From Prosthecobacter debontii (GTDB lineage Bacteria > Verrucomicrobiota > Verrucomicrobiia > Verrucomicrobiales > Akkermansiaceae): a stretch of 5,597 nt of DNA. Every line of letters begins with the position of its first letter. Within the stretch, counting starts at the first letter, position 1. A model generated the notes under the pieces. It ran no database searches and was not told the origin of the DNA. It was given only the letters and a program-made list of their open reading frames with translations. This document shows, piece after piece, positions 5,549 through 5,597 of the stretch. The stretch is from contig CAMCXJ010000133.1 of NCBI GenBank assembly GCA_945883455.1, forward strand, positions 1-5,597, written 5' to 3'. Position numbers and translations under genes: made by a program.

Positions 5549-5597
5549 ATGGCAGCCGGTAGCCCATCGCCCCAGACTGGCAGCCGGAAACGGCGGC
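5549..5597 (+). CDS. Possible start of a downstream gene, cut by the right edge
   Basis: An ATG at 5549 opens a frame that stays open to the window end (16 codons: MAAGSPSPQTGSRKRR). It lies about 75 bases after the terminator. A weak promoter-like pair precedes it: TTGAAA (5510-5515) and TATATC (5531-5536), with a short 15-base spacing. There is no Shine-Dalgarno site, but the same is true of the other genes here. The stretch is too short to identify, so this is only a candidate. Confidence 0.25.
   Translation, partial: MAAGSPSPQTGSRKRR

Noticed and set aside
1..5597. CRISPR arrays, tRNA or rRNA genes, insertion sequences, attachment sites
   Set aside because: Reading both strands by eye showed no regularly spaced repeats, no tRNA-like cloverleaf, no rRNA-like stretch, no transposase motif and no terminal inverted repeats with target duplications.

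Overview
The window looks like a piece of a Verrucomicrobia-type genome (Planctomycetes-Verrucomicrobia-Chlamydiae group; Luteolibacter, Haloferula and relatives are the kind of organism I have in mind). Three things suggest this. First, there is a PEP-CTERM surface protein with an autotransporter-associated beta-strand repeat, a combination frequent in that group. Second, a carbamoyltransferase, SxtJ-like and DUF5989 gene trio lies next to a family 2 glycosyltransferase. Third, the genes are GC-rich and lack clear Shine-Dalgarno sites. The assignment is inference from gene content, not from a marker gene.

Layout. Bases 1-202 hold a coding-like open frame on the minus strand that runs off the left edge (weak call). 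Bases 221-2669 are a tight plus-strand operon: a 607-residue NodU/TobZ-type carbamoyltransferase, a 137-residue SxtJ-like membrane protein (1-base stop/start overlap) and a 69-residue single-span DUF5989 protein (2-base gap). The third gene is easily missed because a longer open frame in the same register begins far upstream. A convergent 239-residue family 2 glycosyltransferase occupies 2654-3373 on the minus strand, and its last codons overlap the end of the DUF5989 gene by 16 bases. A 333-base intergenic region (3374-3706) lies between two divergent genes. It has an 8-base perfect inverted repeat near the glycosyltransferase and an AT-rich promoter-like patch and leader in front of the next gene. 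Bases 3707-5401 encode a 564-residue secreted, Thr/Ser/Asn/Gly-rich beta-strand-repeat protein with a C-terminal PEP-CTERM sorting signal. It is followed by a convincing intrinsic terminator (5434-5476). A possible start of another gene lies at the right edge (5549 onward).

How the parts may work together. The carbamoyltransferase is expected to make carbamoyl-adenylate from carbamoyl phosphate and ATP and to transfer the carbamoyl group to a hydroxyl or amino group of an acceptor. The two small membrane proteins are probably its partners or membrane anchor. The glycosyltransferase resembles enzymes that move a sugar from a nucleotide sugar to a polyprenyl phosphate. Together they suggest carbamoylation and assembly of a surface glycolipid or polysaccharide. 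PEP-CTERM proteins are processed by exosortase systems that are linked to exopolysaccharide loci, so the neighbouring surface protein fits an envelope theme. No exosortase is in the window and the acceptor substrate cannot be read from the sequence.
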